From assembly GCA_966430775.1 (NCBI GenBank), contig CBJMMB010000109.1, positions 1 through 12,469 of the forward strand: DNA of 12,469 bases, read 5' to 3'. A model generated the notes under the pieces. It was not told the DNA's origin. It saw only the letters and a program-made list of their open reading frames with translations, and did not search any database. The translations under genes and the position numbers were made by a program. The stretch comes from Dyella_B sp966430775 (GTDB taxonomy: Bacteria > Pseudomonadota > Gammaproteobacteria > Xanthomonadales > Rhodanobacteraceae). Shown in pieces: positions 6,117-12,469 of the stretch (position 1 is its first letter; every line of letters begins with the position of its first letter).

Positions 6117-8716
6117 CTGCGACGACCTTTCAAGCCGGCATCCTGCTCGTCGCCTCGCAGCGCGAACTGCGCCGCGAGCTGTTCGACGTGCTCGATCGCG
6201 AAGGCCATCCCACCATTCATTCCGCCCGCGACACCACGCATGCGGCGATCCTGCTGGAAGGCCGCGATCCGCTGGCGTTGATCGTGGTGGTCTTCGATGG
6301 CGACGGCCGCGCCAGCGCCACCTTGTGCGAACAACTGCGCCTGCTGCCTGCCTGCGCGGACGTGCCGATCATCGCGGTGCTGTTCGATGACGGCGCGGTC
6401 AAACCTTCGCAGTTGCCCGGTGCAATCGGCAGCTGGGTGTATGCATCCCAGATCGGCACGGAACTGATCGCGCGCTGGGAGCAGCTGCATCATGGAAAGA
6501 GCAAGCCCATCACCGAGCCCACCGTGAGCGTGCCGCAGGTTGCCGCTCCGGTTGCCGCCTCGCCGGCGAACGACTACCACTACCGCTTCGCGTTCGAGGA
6601 AAACGAGGGCGACTGGTTGATCGTCGATCCGGCCGCCGAACGCGTGGTGGAAGCCAATCCCGCCTACATAAGGCGTAGCGGACTGGCCAGCAGCCTGCTG
6701 ACCGGCACGCCGTTGCCGGAAGTGCTGATCTTCGAATCGGTAAGCCTGGAAAAGGCGCTGTTCGATGCCGACCGAAGCTGGCTGCCGTGCCGACGCAAGT
6801 CCATCCGCGGTTACGACACCGGCGAAGCCAACGCGCGTCGCGTGCGCTACAACGGTCGCGACATGGTCGCGCTGCAGTTTCGCAGCGCTAGCGCCAGCGT
6901 GCGTCCGGGCGCTGCATTGGCGGTGCTGGCGCGCTTGTTCTCCGGCACGCACGACGATGCGAGCCTGCCGGAAACCGCCCGCTTGCTGCTCGACGAAATG
7001 GAATTGGATTACCTCGCCGTGTGGTCGGCGCGGCCGGAAGAAAGCAGCGTGCCGGTGCAGATCGTGCAGCGCTGGCGCGGCGACGAACAGGTCTGGCCCG
7101 GTCCGCAATTGCAGAGTTCGCTGCGCCTGGTGCTTGGCGGCCGCAGCTTGATGCATCCGAACGATGCGCGCCGGCTGGCCGATGTCGATCCCTTGATCGG
7201 CCTGCTGGGTTTGCGTGGCTTCGTCGGCTTGCCCTTGCTCGACGAACGGCGCAGCGTGCTCGGCGCCTTGCTGGCCGGCAGTCGTCATCCCTTCAGCGAA
7301 CCGGGCATCGTGGAACCGGTGCTGCATTGCGCCGCCGCGCATTTTGCGCACATGTTGGAACTGCGTCGCACGCGCGAGCAGGGAAGGGCCGAAGGTCTGC
7401 TGGACGCGCTCACCGGTTTGCCCAACCGCCTGCTGTTCAACGATCGCCTCGATACCATCATTCGCGAAGCCAACCGCACCGGCGAAACCTTTGCGGTGTT
7501 GTTCGTGGACCTGGACCGCTTCAAGTTCATCAACGACACGCTCGGCCATGCTGTCGGCGATCAAGTCCTGGTCGCCGTAACGCAACGCCTGCGCAGCAGC
7601 GTGCGCGCGTCCGACACGGTGGCGCGCTATGCCGGCGACGAGTTCACGATCGTGCTGCGCCACATCGTGAAGACCGACGACGTATTGCGCGTGGCCGAGA
7701 AAATCGTGCAGCTGATGGATGCGCCGCTGCATCTGGAAGACGGTCCGGAACTGCAGGTGACGGCATCCATCGGCGTCAGCTTCTTTCCGGAAGATGCGCT
7801 GGATGCCGAAACGCTACTCAAGCACGCCGACGAAGCGATGTACGCGGCCAAGAGCGCCGGCCGCAACAATTACCGCGTCTACGACGTCAGCCCCGCGCAG
7901 GAACAGCAGAACGCCGCTTTGAAAGCGCGGTTGCGCCATGCCGAAGGCAACGGCGAGCTGCGTGTCTTCTATCAACCGCAGGTCAATGCACAGACGGAAG
8001 ACATCGTCGGCATGGAAGCGTTGCTGCGCTGGGAACATCCGGAACTTGGCAACATCGGCCCCGGCTTCTTCATTCCGCTGGCGGAGGAAACCGGACTGAT
8101 CGTATCCATCGGTGAATGGGTGCTGCGCACCGCCTGCAAGCAGGCCAAGGAATGGGACGACCGCTTCGGCCTGCGGCTGCGGCTGGGCGTGAATCTTTCC
8201 GCGGTGCAGCTCATGCAGCCGGACCTGCCGGAGATCGTGGGTGCGGTGCTGGAGGAAACCGGGCTCGATCCGGGCTTGCTGGAGCTGGAAGTCACCGAAA
8301 GCATCAGCATCAAGGCTGCACCGAACCTGATGGAGAACATGCAGCGGCTGCACAAGCTCGGCTGCCATATCGCCATCGACGATTTCGGCACCGGCGCGGC
8401 CTCGCTGGATTACCTGCGCAAGCTGCCGGCCGACCGCATCAAGATCGACCAGAGCTTCGTGCGCAACATCGGCGTCGACCCGGACGACGAGGCGATCGTG
8501 CGCGCCACTATCGAAATGGCCCATCGCCTGAAGCGCGGAGTGGTGGCCGAAGGCGTGGAGATCGAGCAGCATCTGCAGTTCCTGCGCGCCAACCACTGCG
8601 ACGAACTGCAGGGCTACCTGTTCTGCCGGCCGCTGCCGCAAGCCAGTTTCGAGCGCCTGCTGGGCGAGCGCGAGCGGCTCTTGTCCGAACAGGGCCTGTC
8701 CGCGGTCATGGCGTAA
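6104..8716 (+). CDS. Receiver-like/PAS/GAF/GGDEF/EAL cyclic di-GMP signalling protein
   Basis: Cytoplasmic dual-domain c-di-GMP enzyme, 870 residues. Residues 10-128 resemble a response-regulator receiver, with Asp65 at the phosphosite-like strand end; the usual acidic pair after strand 1 is replaced (VASQRE), so it is probably a pseudo-receiver. Residues about 160-262 are PAS-like (WLIVDPAAERVVEANPAYIRRSG) and about 268-420 GAF-like. The GGDEF domain (about 430-592) has FVDLDRFKFIND (467-478) and AGDEF (510-514) instead of GGDEF, with an inhibitory RxxD site at 501-504. The EAL domain (about 605-860) keeps EAL (638-640), Asn697, ELEVTE (727-732), DDFGTG (759-764), Lys780 and Glu816, so phosphodiesterase activity is expected. 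No membrane helix is seen. It overlaps the preceding gene by 13 bases from ATG 6104; GTG 6113 would give a classic GTGA overlap. The REC-PAS-GGDEF-EAL order recalls FimX, but FimX has a degenerate EAL. Confidence 0.93.
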   Translation: MAAVTATTFQAGILLVASQRELRRELFDVLDREGHPTIHSARDTTHAAILLEGRDPLALIVVVFDGDGRASATLCEQLRLLPACADVPIIAVLFDDGAVKPSQLPGAIGSWVYASQIGTELIARWEQLHHGKSKPITEPTVSVPQVAAPVAASPANDYHYRFAFEENEGDWLIVDPAAERVVEANPAYIRRSGLASSLLTGTPLPEVLIFESVSLEKALFDADRSWLPCRRKSIRGYDTGEANARRVRYNGRDMVALQFRSASASVRPGAALAVLARLFSGTHDDASLPETARLLLDEMELDYLAVWSARPEESSVPVQIVQRWRGDEQVWPGPQLQSSLRLVLGGRSLMHPNDARRLADVDPLIGLLGLRGFVGLPLLDERRSVLGALLAGSRHPFSEPGIVEPVLHCAAAHFAHMLELRRTREQGRAEGLLDALTGLPNRLLFNDRLDTIIREANRTGETFAVLFVDLDRFKFINDTLGHAVGDQVLVAVTQRLRSSVRASDTVARYAGDEFTIVLRHIVKTDDVLRVAEKIVQLMDAPLHLEDGPELQVTASIGVSFFPEDALDAETLLKHADEAMYAAKSAGRNNYRVYDVSPAQEQQNAALKARLRHAEGNGELRVFYQPQVNAQTEDIVGMEALLRWEHPELGNIGPGFFIPLAEETGLIVSIGEWVLRTACKQAKEWDDRFGLRLRLGVNLSAVQLMQPDLPEIVGAVLEETGLDPGLLELEVTESISIKAAPNLMENMQRLHKLGCHIAIDDFGTGAASLDYLRKLPADRIKIDQSFVRNIGVDPDDEAIVRATIEMAHRLKRGVVAEGVEIEQHLQFLRANHCDELQGYLFCRPLPQASFERLLGERERLLSEQGLSAVMA

Positions 8717-8729
8717 ACTCTACGCCCGC

Positions 8730-8757
8730 TTGAGCCACATCCGCACGGCCCTATCTT
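8730..8757 (+). promoter_or_regulatory. Possible sigma-70 promoter upstream of rpoE
   Basis: TTGAGC at 8730-8735 and TATCTT at 8752-8757 are separated by 16 bases, each matching four of six consensus positions. It could give basal rpoE expression ahead of the autoregulated sigma-E promoter. No terminator is visible between the upstream GGDEF-EAL stop (8716) and rpoE, so readthrough is another possible source. Confidence 0.25.
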
Positions 8758-8788
8758 AGAATGCCGATGGACTTGAACATCGTCTGCT

Positions 8789-8815
8789 GAACTTGCAGGC
8801 GCGCGGCAGGTCTGA
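8789..8815 (+). promoter_or_regulatory. Sigma-E (RpoE) promoter, autoregulatory
   Basis: GAACTT (8789-8794), exactly 16 bases, then TCTGA (8811-8815): a full match to the core sigma-E consensus. It lies 65 bases upstream of the rpoE ATG, as expected for an autoregulated extracytoplasmic-function sigma operon. Transcription should start near 8822, leaving a leader of about 58 nt. Confidence 0.85.
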
Positions 8816-8879
8816 GCAGCTCATCCATCCGACGGGGAACGCATCCCGGCATGGTCCAGTGACGAAGGAGACGGCCCGG

Positions 8880-9476
8880 ATGGGCGACAACGAACTCGAT
8901 AGTGCGCTGGTTGAGCGTGTACAGAACGGAGACAGGCGCGCCTTCGATCTCCTCGTACGCAAGTATCAGAACAAGGTCATCGGCCTTATTTCCCGCTACG
9001 TGCACAACGCCGCCGAATGCGAAGACGTGGCGCAGGAGGCGTTCGTGCGGGCGTGGCGGGCGATCGGCTCGTTCCGTGGCGAAAGCGCTTTCTATACTTG
9101 GATGTACAAAATTGCCGTGAACACGGCCAAGAACCACCTGGTGGCGATGGGCCGCCGGCCGCCGACCGACGACATCGCGATCGAAGACGCCGTCTACGTG
9201 CCCGGCGCCGACCGCATGCAGGAAAGCGCCACCCCCGAACGCGAATTAATGCGACAGGAAATTGAACAAACGGTATTCGCCACTGTCCAAGCCTTGCCCG
9301 AGGAGCTGCGGACGGCCATCACACTGCGTGAAGTGGAAGGCCTCAGCTACGAAGAGATCGCCGAGGCCATGGGCTGCCCGATCGGAACGGTGCGTTCACG
9401 CATCTTCCGGGCACGCGAGGCGATCGACGAAAAGTTGCGGCCGTTGCTTTCAGACCGCGAGGATCGAATGTCATGA
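8880..9476 (+). CDS. rpoE: RNA polymerase sigma factor RpoE (sigma-E, ECF family)
   Basis: Extracytoplasmic-function sigma factor directing the envelope-stress response, 198 residues. Sigma region 2 (about 21-90) contains the core-binding and -10 recognition segments, including DVAQEAFVRAW (49-59) and FYTWMYKIAVNTAKNHL (71-87). A linker (about 91-125) leads to region 4 (about 128-186), whose helix-turn-helix GLSYEEIAEAMGCPIGTVRSRIFRAR (154-179) reads the -35 element. The start is the ATG preceded by GAAGGAG (8864-8870), nine bases away, and gives the family's short acidic N-terminus. The longest open frame begins at TTG 8793, inside the -35 element of its own promoter, and cannot be used from that transcript. 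The gene overlaps rseA by four bases (ATGA), so sigma factor and inhibitor are translated in coupled fashion. Confidence 0.96.
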   Translation: MGDNELDSALVERVQNGDRRAFDLLVRKYQNKVIGLISRYVHNAAECEDVAQEAFVRAWRAIGSFRGESAFYTWMYKIAVNTAKNHLVAMGRRPPTDDIAIEDAVYVPGADRMQESATPERELMRQEIEQTVFATVQALPEELRTAITLREVEGLSYEEIAEAMGCPIGTVRSRIFRAREAIDEKLRPLLSDREDRMS

Positions 9477-10132
9477 CTGAAGCCAACATGGAAAATCTTT
9501 CCGCAGCCATGGACGGTGAACTGTCCAGGGAAGAACTGCGTTTCTTGCTGCGCAGGCTCGATCACGATGCTTCGATGCAGCGGACCTGGGCGCGCTACCA
9601 CGTGGCCGGCGAAAGCCTTCGCCGCCAGCTGCCCGCCGTGGCGAGCGTCGATTTCGCGAGCCGCGTGATGACCGTGATCGAAGGCGAGCATGCCGCCACG
9701 AAGGCGCCCCGGCGCGACTGGTTGCGCCTGTCGCTGGGCGGCGCGATCGCCGCCGGCGTCGCCGTGGCGGCCTTGATGGTGTCGCAGCCGACCGCTCCGG
9801 ACACCGAACGTCCGGCCCGCCTCGCCACCAACAGCGGCACGGCATCCGCCGGCGCGCGCACCAGCGCATCGCTCGCCGCCGCCAATGTGGTGCACGCCAG
9901 CAACGATCCGCTGGCGGCCATTCCGCCTTCATTGAGCCCCTATTCGGCTTCGGCGCTGAGCCAGCGTGCGTCCGTCACGCTTGGCGATCCGGCCGACAGC
10001 CCGTTGTTCCAGCGCTATCCCAGCCAGACGTATTCCATCCATGGTTACAAGGCGCTGAGCAACCAGGATGGCAGTTACCTGCTGTTGATCGATACACCCC
10101 AAGCCCGGCCCGCGGCGCAAGGCGCCCGTTAA
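9473..10132 (+). CDS. rseA: Anti-sigma-E factor RseA (MucA-like)
   Basis: Inner-membrane anti-sigma factor that holds RpoE until regulated proteolysis frees it; 219 residues. The N-terminal cytoplasmic RseA_N domain (about 6-72) shows the family pattern LSAAMDGELSREEL, MQRTWARYHV (35-44) and FASRVMTVIE (61-70). One transmembrane helix lies at about 84-103 (LRLSLGGAIAAGVAVAALMV), preceded by Arg/Lys, which puts the C-terminus in the periplasm. The periplasmic part is Ala/Ser/Pro-rich, with a more ordered end (YPSQTYSIHGYKALSNQDGS, 182-201). The ATG overlaps the rpoE stop and has GAGG ten bases upstream (9459-9462); ATG 9488 (MENLSAAMDG) is an alternative start. No rseB follows, unlike E. coli. 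Confidence 0.92.
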   Translation: MTEANMENLSAAMDGELSREELRFLLRRLDHDASMQRTWARYHVAGESLRRQLPAVASVDFASRVMTVIEGEHAATKAPRRDWLRLSLGGAIAAGVAVAALMVSQPTAPDTERPARLATNSGTASAGARTSASLAAANVVHASNDPLAAIPPSLSPYSASALSQRASVTLGDPADSPLFQRYPSQTYSIHGYKALSNQDGSYLLLIDTPQARPAAQGAR

Positions 10133-10142
10133 GCCGCGTCTT

Positions 10143-10175
10143 CCGGAAGCGGTGAGCCCGGCTCGCCGCTTCCGG
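10143..10175 (+). other. Strong hairpin between rseA and degP
   Basis: CCGGAAGCGG (10143-10152) pairs perfectly with CCGCTTCCGG (10166-10175), and the inner TGAGC/GCTCG extends this to a 15-bp stem with one G-T wobble and a 3-nt CCG loop. No T tract follows, so it is a poor intrinsic terminator. It could stabilise or process the upstream rpoE-rseA message, or partly attenuate readthrough into degP. Confidence 0.55.
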
Positions 10176-10279
10176 TACTGGCCGCCGAGGCGTCCCGTTT
10201 TCTTCATTGTTCCCCTCTCCCGTTCCGACCTGCGAGTTCCGGCGCGCGAGATGGGGCGTCTAGAACCCGAGGAGGAGTC

Positions 10280-11761
10280 ATGAGTCATACCCGTCTTGTC
10301 AGGAGCCGTATTTTCAGTGGCCTGCTCGGCTGTGCCTTAGGGGTGGGCGTGCTGGCGCCCAGCGCGGTGGCCTGGGCGCAGGCTGCGCCGACCGTTGGCG
10401 GCCTGCCCGATTTCACCGGCATTGTCGAAAGGAACGCGCCAGCGGTGGTGCACGTAGAGGCCAAGTATTCAGCGCGCCGCCCGAAAGGCGCCAACGGCGT
10501 GCCGCTGCAGGGCATCGACCCGGGCCAGGCGGAAATCTTCCGCCGCTTCTTCGGCATGCCGATGATGCCCTCGCCGGAAGAGCAGAAGCACACCTCGCTG
10601 GGTTCGGGCTTCATCATTTCCAGCGATGGCTACATCCTCACCAACAACCACGTGGTGGATGGCGCCGATGCGGTTACCGTGCGCCTGCAGGATCGCCGCA
10701 CGCTCACCGCGAAAGTGATCGGCACCGATCCGACCTATGACATCGCGCTATTGAAGGTCGATGCAGGCGGCAGCTTGCCCACGGTGACCATCGGCGATTC
10801 CAAGTTGCTCAAGCCCGGGCAGTGGGTGCTGGCGATCGGCTCGCCGTTCGGCTTCGACTACACCGTGACCCAGGGCATCGTGAGCGCGGTCGGCCGTAAC
10901 CTCGGCGCCAGGGATCAGCCCTCCACCGCCTTCATCCAGACCGACGTGCCGATCAATCGCGGCAATTCCGGCGGCCCGCTGTTCAACCTGCAGGGCCAGG
11001 TGGTAGGCATCAATTCGCAGATCTATTCCGATACCGGTGGCTACCAGGGCGTGGCGTTCTCCATCCCGATCGACCTGGCGATGAACGCGGTCGACCAGTT
11101 GAAAACCAAGGGCTACGTCACGCGCGGCATGCTGGGCGTGGAGATCAAGCCGGTCGACGACGACGTCGTGAAGGCGCTGAAGCTCGACCGCGCACGGGGT
11201 GCGATCGTGGTCAGCGTCTCGCCGGACAGCGCCGCGCAAAAGGCCGGCTTGCAGTCGGGTGACATCATCCTTTCCTACAACGGCCAGGATGTCGTGCAGG
11301 GCACCGACTTGCCCCCGCTGGTCGCCATGACCAAGCCGGGTTCGACGGTGCCGATCAAGATCCTGCGCGACGGCAAGGAAAAAACCGTCGAAGCCACCAT
11401 CGGCGCCATGCCGCGCGACCAGAACGCCCGCTCCGCGCTGGGCAAGGCCGCGCCGAGCACCGGCTCGGATGCCTTGGGGCTGAGCGTGGAAAACGTGGAT
11501 CCTTCTACGCGTAGCCAGCTCGGCCTGAAGGCGGGCGAGGGCGTGGCCATCGCCAACGTGACCGGCCCGGTGGCCGCGCAGGCCGGTTTGCAGCCGGGCG
11601 ACGTGATCCTGATGGTCAACCAGAAGAAGGTGGGCAGCGTCGACGCCTTCCGCGCCGCCACGGCGGGCGTGAAGCCGGGCGACACCGTGCTGCTGCTGGT
11701 GCGCCGGGGCGATGCCAACAATTTCATCGCGCTCACCGTTCCCAGCGACAAGGACCAGTAA
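10280..11761 (+). CDS. degP: Periplasmic serine protease/chaperone DegP (Do/HtrA family, MucD)
   Basis: Degrades or refolds damaged envelope proteins; 493 residues, typical of DegP/MucD. A signal peptide covers about 1-33 (AWAQA cleavage region). The trypsin-like domain (about 44-280) has the triad His124 in TNNHVVDG, Asp154 in TYDIALLKV and Ser230 in GNSGGPL, with the regulatory loop GVAFSIPID (257-265). Two PDZ domains follow, about 283-375 (GMLGVEIK onward) and 397-488. The stretch before His124 has FFGMPMMPSPEEQ (90-102), the LA-loop region. The ATG follows a very strong AGGAGGAG (10270-10277). It lies 147 bases after rseA; the gap contains a hairpin but no clear sigma-E promoter of its own, so expression from the rpoE promoter is likely. 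In related bacteria mucD is the third gene of the rpoE operon. Confidence 0.95.
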   Translation: MSHTRLVRSRIFSGLLGCALGVGVLAPSAVAWAQAAPTVGGLPDFTGIVERNAPAVVHVEAKYSARRPKGANGVPLQGIDPGQAEIFRRFFGMPMMPSPEEQKHTSLGSGFIISSDGYILTNNHVVDGADAVTVRLQDRRTLTAKVIGTDPTYDIALLKVDAGGSLPTVTIGDSKLLKPGQWVLAIGSPFGFDYTVTQGIVSAVGRNLGARDQPSTAFIQTDVPINRGNSGGPLFNLQGQVVGINSQIYSDTGGYQGVAFSIPIDLAMNAVDQLKTKGYVTRGMLGVEIKPVDDDVVKALKLDRARGAIVVSVSPDSAAQKAGLQSGDIILSYNGQDVVQGTDLPPLVAMTKPGSTVPIKILRDGKEKTVEATIGAMPRDQNARSALGKAAPSTGSDALGLSVENVDPSTRSQLGLKAGEGVAIANVTGPVAAQAGLQPGDVILMVNQKKVGSVDAFRAATAGVKPGDTVLLLVRRGDANNFIALTVPSDKDQ

Positions 11762-11774
11762 TCCCATCGTCAAC

Positions 11775-11804
11775 AAGACCCGCCCACGTGGCGGGTCTTT
11801 TTTT
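11775..11804 (+). terminator. Rho-independent terminator after degP
   Basis: AAGACCCGCC (11775-11784), a 5-nt CACGT loop, GGCGGGTCTT (11790-11799) and a run of seven T (11798-11804): a textbook intrinsic terminator, starting 14 bases after the degP stop. It closes the rpoE-rseA-degP transcript and separates it from lepA. Confidence 0.93.
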
Positions 11805-11853
11805 CGGGCGAGGAAAGCGCCGCTGGGCGTCGTGGGCCGGCGTTCTCAAACCA

Positions 11854-11862
11854 TGCGATAAT
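11854..11862 (+). promoter_or_regulatory. Extended -10 promoter of lepA
   Basis: TGCGATAAT at 11854-11862 fits an extended -10 element (TGn plus GATAAT, five of six). No good -35 is seen 17 bases upstream. With the degP terminator just before it, lepA needs a promoter here; the start would be near 11869, giving a leader of about 68 nt. Confidence 0.5.
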
Positions 11863-11864
11863 GA

Positions 11865-11896
11865 CCGGCTAATATCGCCATTCCGGCGATAGCCGG
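11865..11896 (+). other. Hairpin at the 5' end of the lepA leader
   Basis: CCGGCT (11865-11870) pairs with AGCCGG (11891-11896) and ATCGCC (11874-11879) with GGCGAT (11885-11890), leaving a 3-nt bulge (AAT) and a 5-nt loop. It would sit at the very start of the lepA message, where a 5' stem could slow mRNA decay; this role is inference. Confidence 0.4.
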
Positions 11897-11936
11897 CCTT
11901 TGCATCGCGCGGGGCGGTGAAGCTGACAGCGAGCCC

Positions 11937-12469
11937 ATGGAACTGATCCGCAATTTCTCCATCATCGCCCATATCGATCACGGCAAATCGACACTTGCCG
12001 ACCGCATCATCCAGATCTGCGGTGGACTTGCCGAGCGCGAGATGGAAGCCCAGGTGCTGGACAGCAATCCGATCGAGCGCGAGCGTGGCATCACCATCAA
12101 GGCGCAGTCGGTGTCGCTGCCGTACAAGGCGCGCGACGGCAAGACCTACCAGCTCAATTTCATCGACACGCCCGGCCACGTCGACTTTTCTTACGAAGTC
12201 AGCCGTTCGCTGGCTGCGTGCGAAGGCGCGCTGCTGGTGGTGGACGCGGCCCAGGGCGTGGAGGCGCAATCGGTCGCCAACTGCTATACCGCGGTGGAGC
12301 AGGGCCTGGAAGTGGTGCCCGTGCTCAATAAGATCGATCTGCCCACTGCCGATCCGGAAAAGGTGAAGGGTGAGATCGAGGCGGTGATCGGCATCGACGC
12401 CACCGACGCTGTTTCGGTCAGCGCCAAGACCGGCCAGAACGTGGTGGAAGTGCTCGAAGCGATCGTCGC
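11937..12469 (+). CDS. lepA: Elongation factor 4 (LepA), 5' part
   Basis: Translational GTPase that acts on ribosomes. The first 177 codons are present and the frame is open to the window edge; the full family length is about 600 residues. The GTP-binding domain shows all five G motifs: AHIDHGKST (11-19), RERGIT (48-53), DTPGH (77-81), NKID (131-134) and SAK (162-164). Catalytic His81 is present. The sequence QICGGLAEREMEAQVLD (26-42) is diagnostic of LepA rather than EF-G or TypA. The ATG gives the expected MELIRNFSIIAHIDHG start; only a weak GCGAG lies upstream. Following the sigma-E operon, its place matches the rpoE-lepA order common in gammaproteobacteria, but it has its own promoter behind the degP terminator. 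Confidence 0.97.
   Translation, partial: MELIRNFSIIAHIDHGKSTLADRIIQICGGLAEREMEAQVLDSNPIERERGITIKAQSVSLPYKARDGKTYQLNFIDTPGHVDFSYEVSRSLAACEGALLVVDAAQGVEAQSVANCYTAVEQGLEVVPVLNKIDLPTADPEKVKGEIEAVIGIDATDAVSVSAKTGQNVVEVLEAIV

Noticed and set aside
5900..7732. 610-codon open frame on the - strand opposite the c-di-GMP genes
   Set aside because: Same shadow signature; it spans the boundary of two well-supported + strand genes and has no ribosome binding site or motif.
8793..8879. TTG-initiated extension of rpoE
   Set aside because: The codon lies inside the -35 element of the rpoE promoter and the extra 29 residues do not resemble sigma-E; ATG 8880 has a good ribosome binding site.
10133..10279. 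A separate sigma-E promoter for degP
   Set aside because: No GAACTT-like -35 with correct spacing is present in the gap; TCTAGA near 10259 lacks a partner.
1..12469. CRISPR array, tRNA/rRNA, insertion sequence, integrase or prophage genes
   Set aside because: No repeat-spacer series, cloverleaf, transposase or integrase reading frame was seen; all sizeable frames belong to ordinary chromosomal families.

Overview
The window looks like chromosomal DNA of a high-GC gammaproteobacterium of the Xanthomonadales, probably the Rhodanobacteraceae/Xanthomonadaceae side of the order. This rests on the gene order rpoE-rseA-degP(mucD)-lepA with no rseB or rseC, on the FadJ-type multifunctional beta-oxidation protein, and on a GTAGGTTGGGGTG-type palindromic repeat. 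Genus is inference; no rRNA or tRNA marker is present. Coding density is high. I see no integrase, transposase, phage gene, CRISPR array or toxin-antitoxin pair, so this is mostly core genome.

Left part (1-3383), + strand: an exported FKBP-type prolyl isomerase (fkpA/mip-like) with a possible sigma-E-type promoter and its own terminator; UDP-glucose 6-dehydrogenase (ugd) behind an extended -10 promoter; slyX two bases after ugd; and a DUF2058 (YaiL-like) protein. A 23-bp perfect inverted repeat (a REP-like doublet) separates this block from a convergent gene and supplies that gene's stop codon.

Middle part: on the - strand a FadJ-like enoyl-CoA hydratase/3-hydroxyacyl-CoA dehydrogenase (3379-5478). 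Divergent from it is a two-gene + strand unit: a 163-residue protein of unknown function, overlapping the start of an 870-residue signalling protein (receiver-like, PAS-like, GAF-like, GGDEF, EAL) expected to control cyclic di-GMP.

Right part (8717-12469), + strand: the envelope-stress operon. An exact match to the sigma-E consensus (GAACTT-N16-TCTGA) precedes rpoE. It is followed by its membrane anti-sigma factor rseA (ATGA overlap), a strong hairpin, the periplasmic protease degP/mucD with a classic terminator, and the 5' part of lepA (EF4), which runs off the window.

The envelope theme links both ends: sigma-E, RseA, the DegP protease/chaperone and the FKBP isomerase would form a periplasmic protein-quality circuit, while Ugd makes UDP-glucuronate for surface polysaccharides. 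The least explained items are the 163-residue protein coupled to the c-di-GMP enzyme and the REP doublet between convergent genes. I did not find convincing evidence of an entirely new system.
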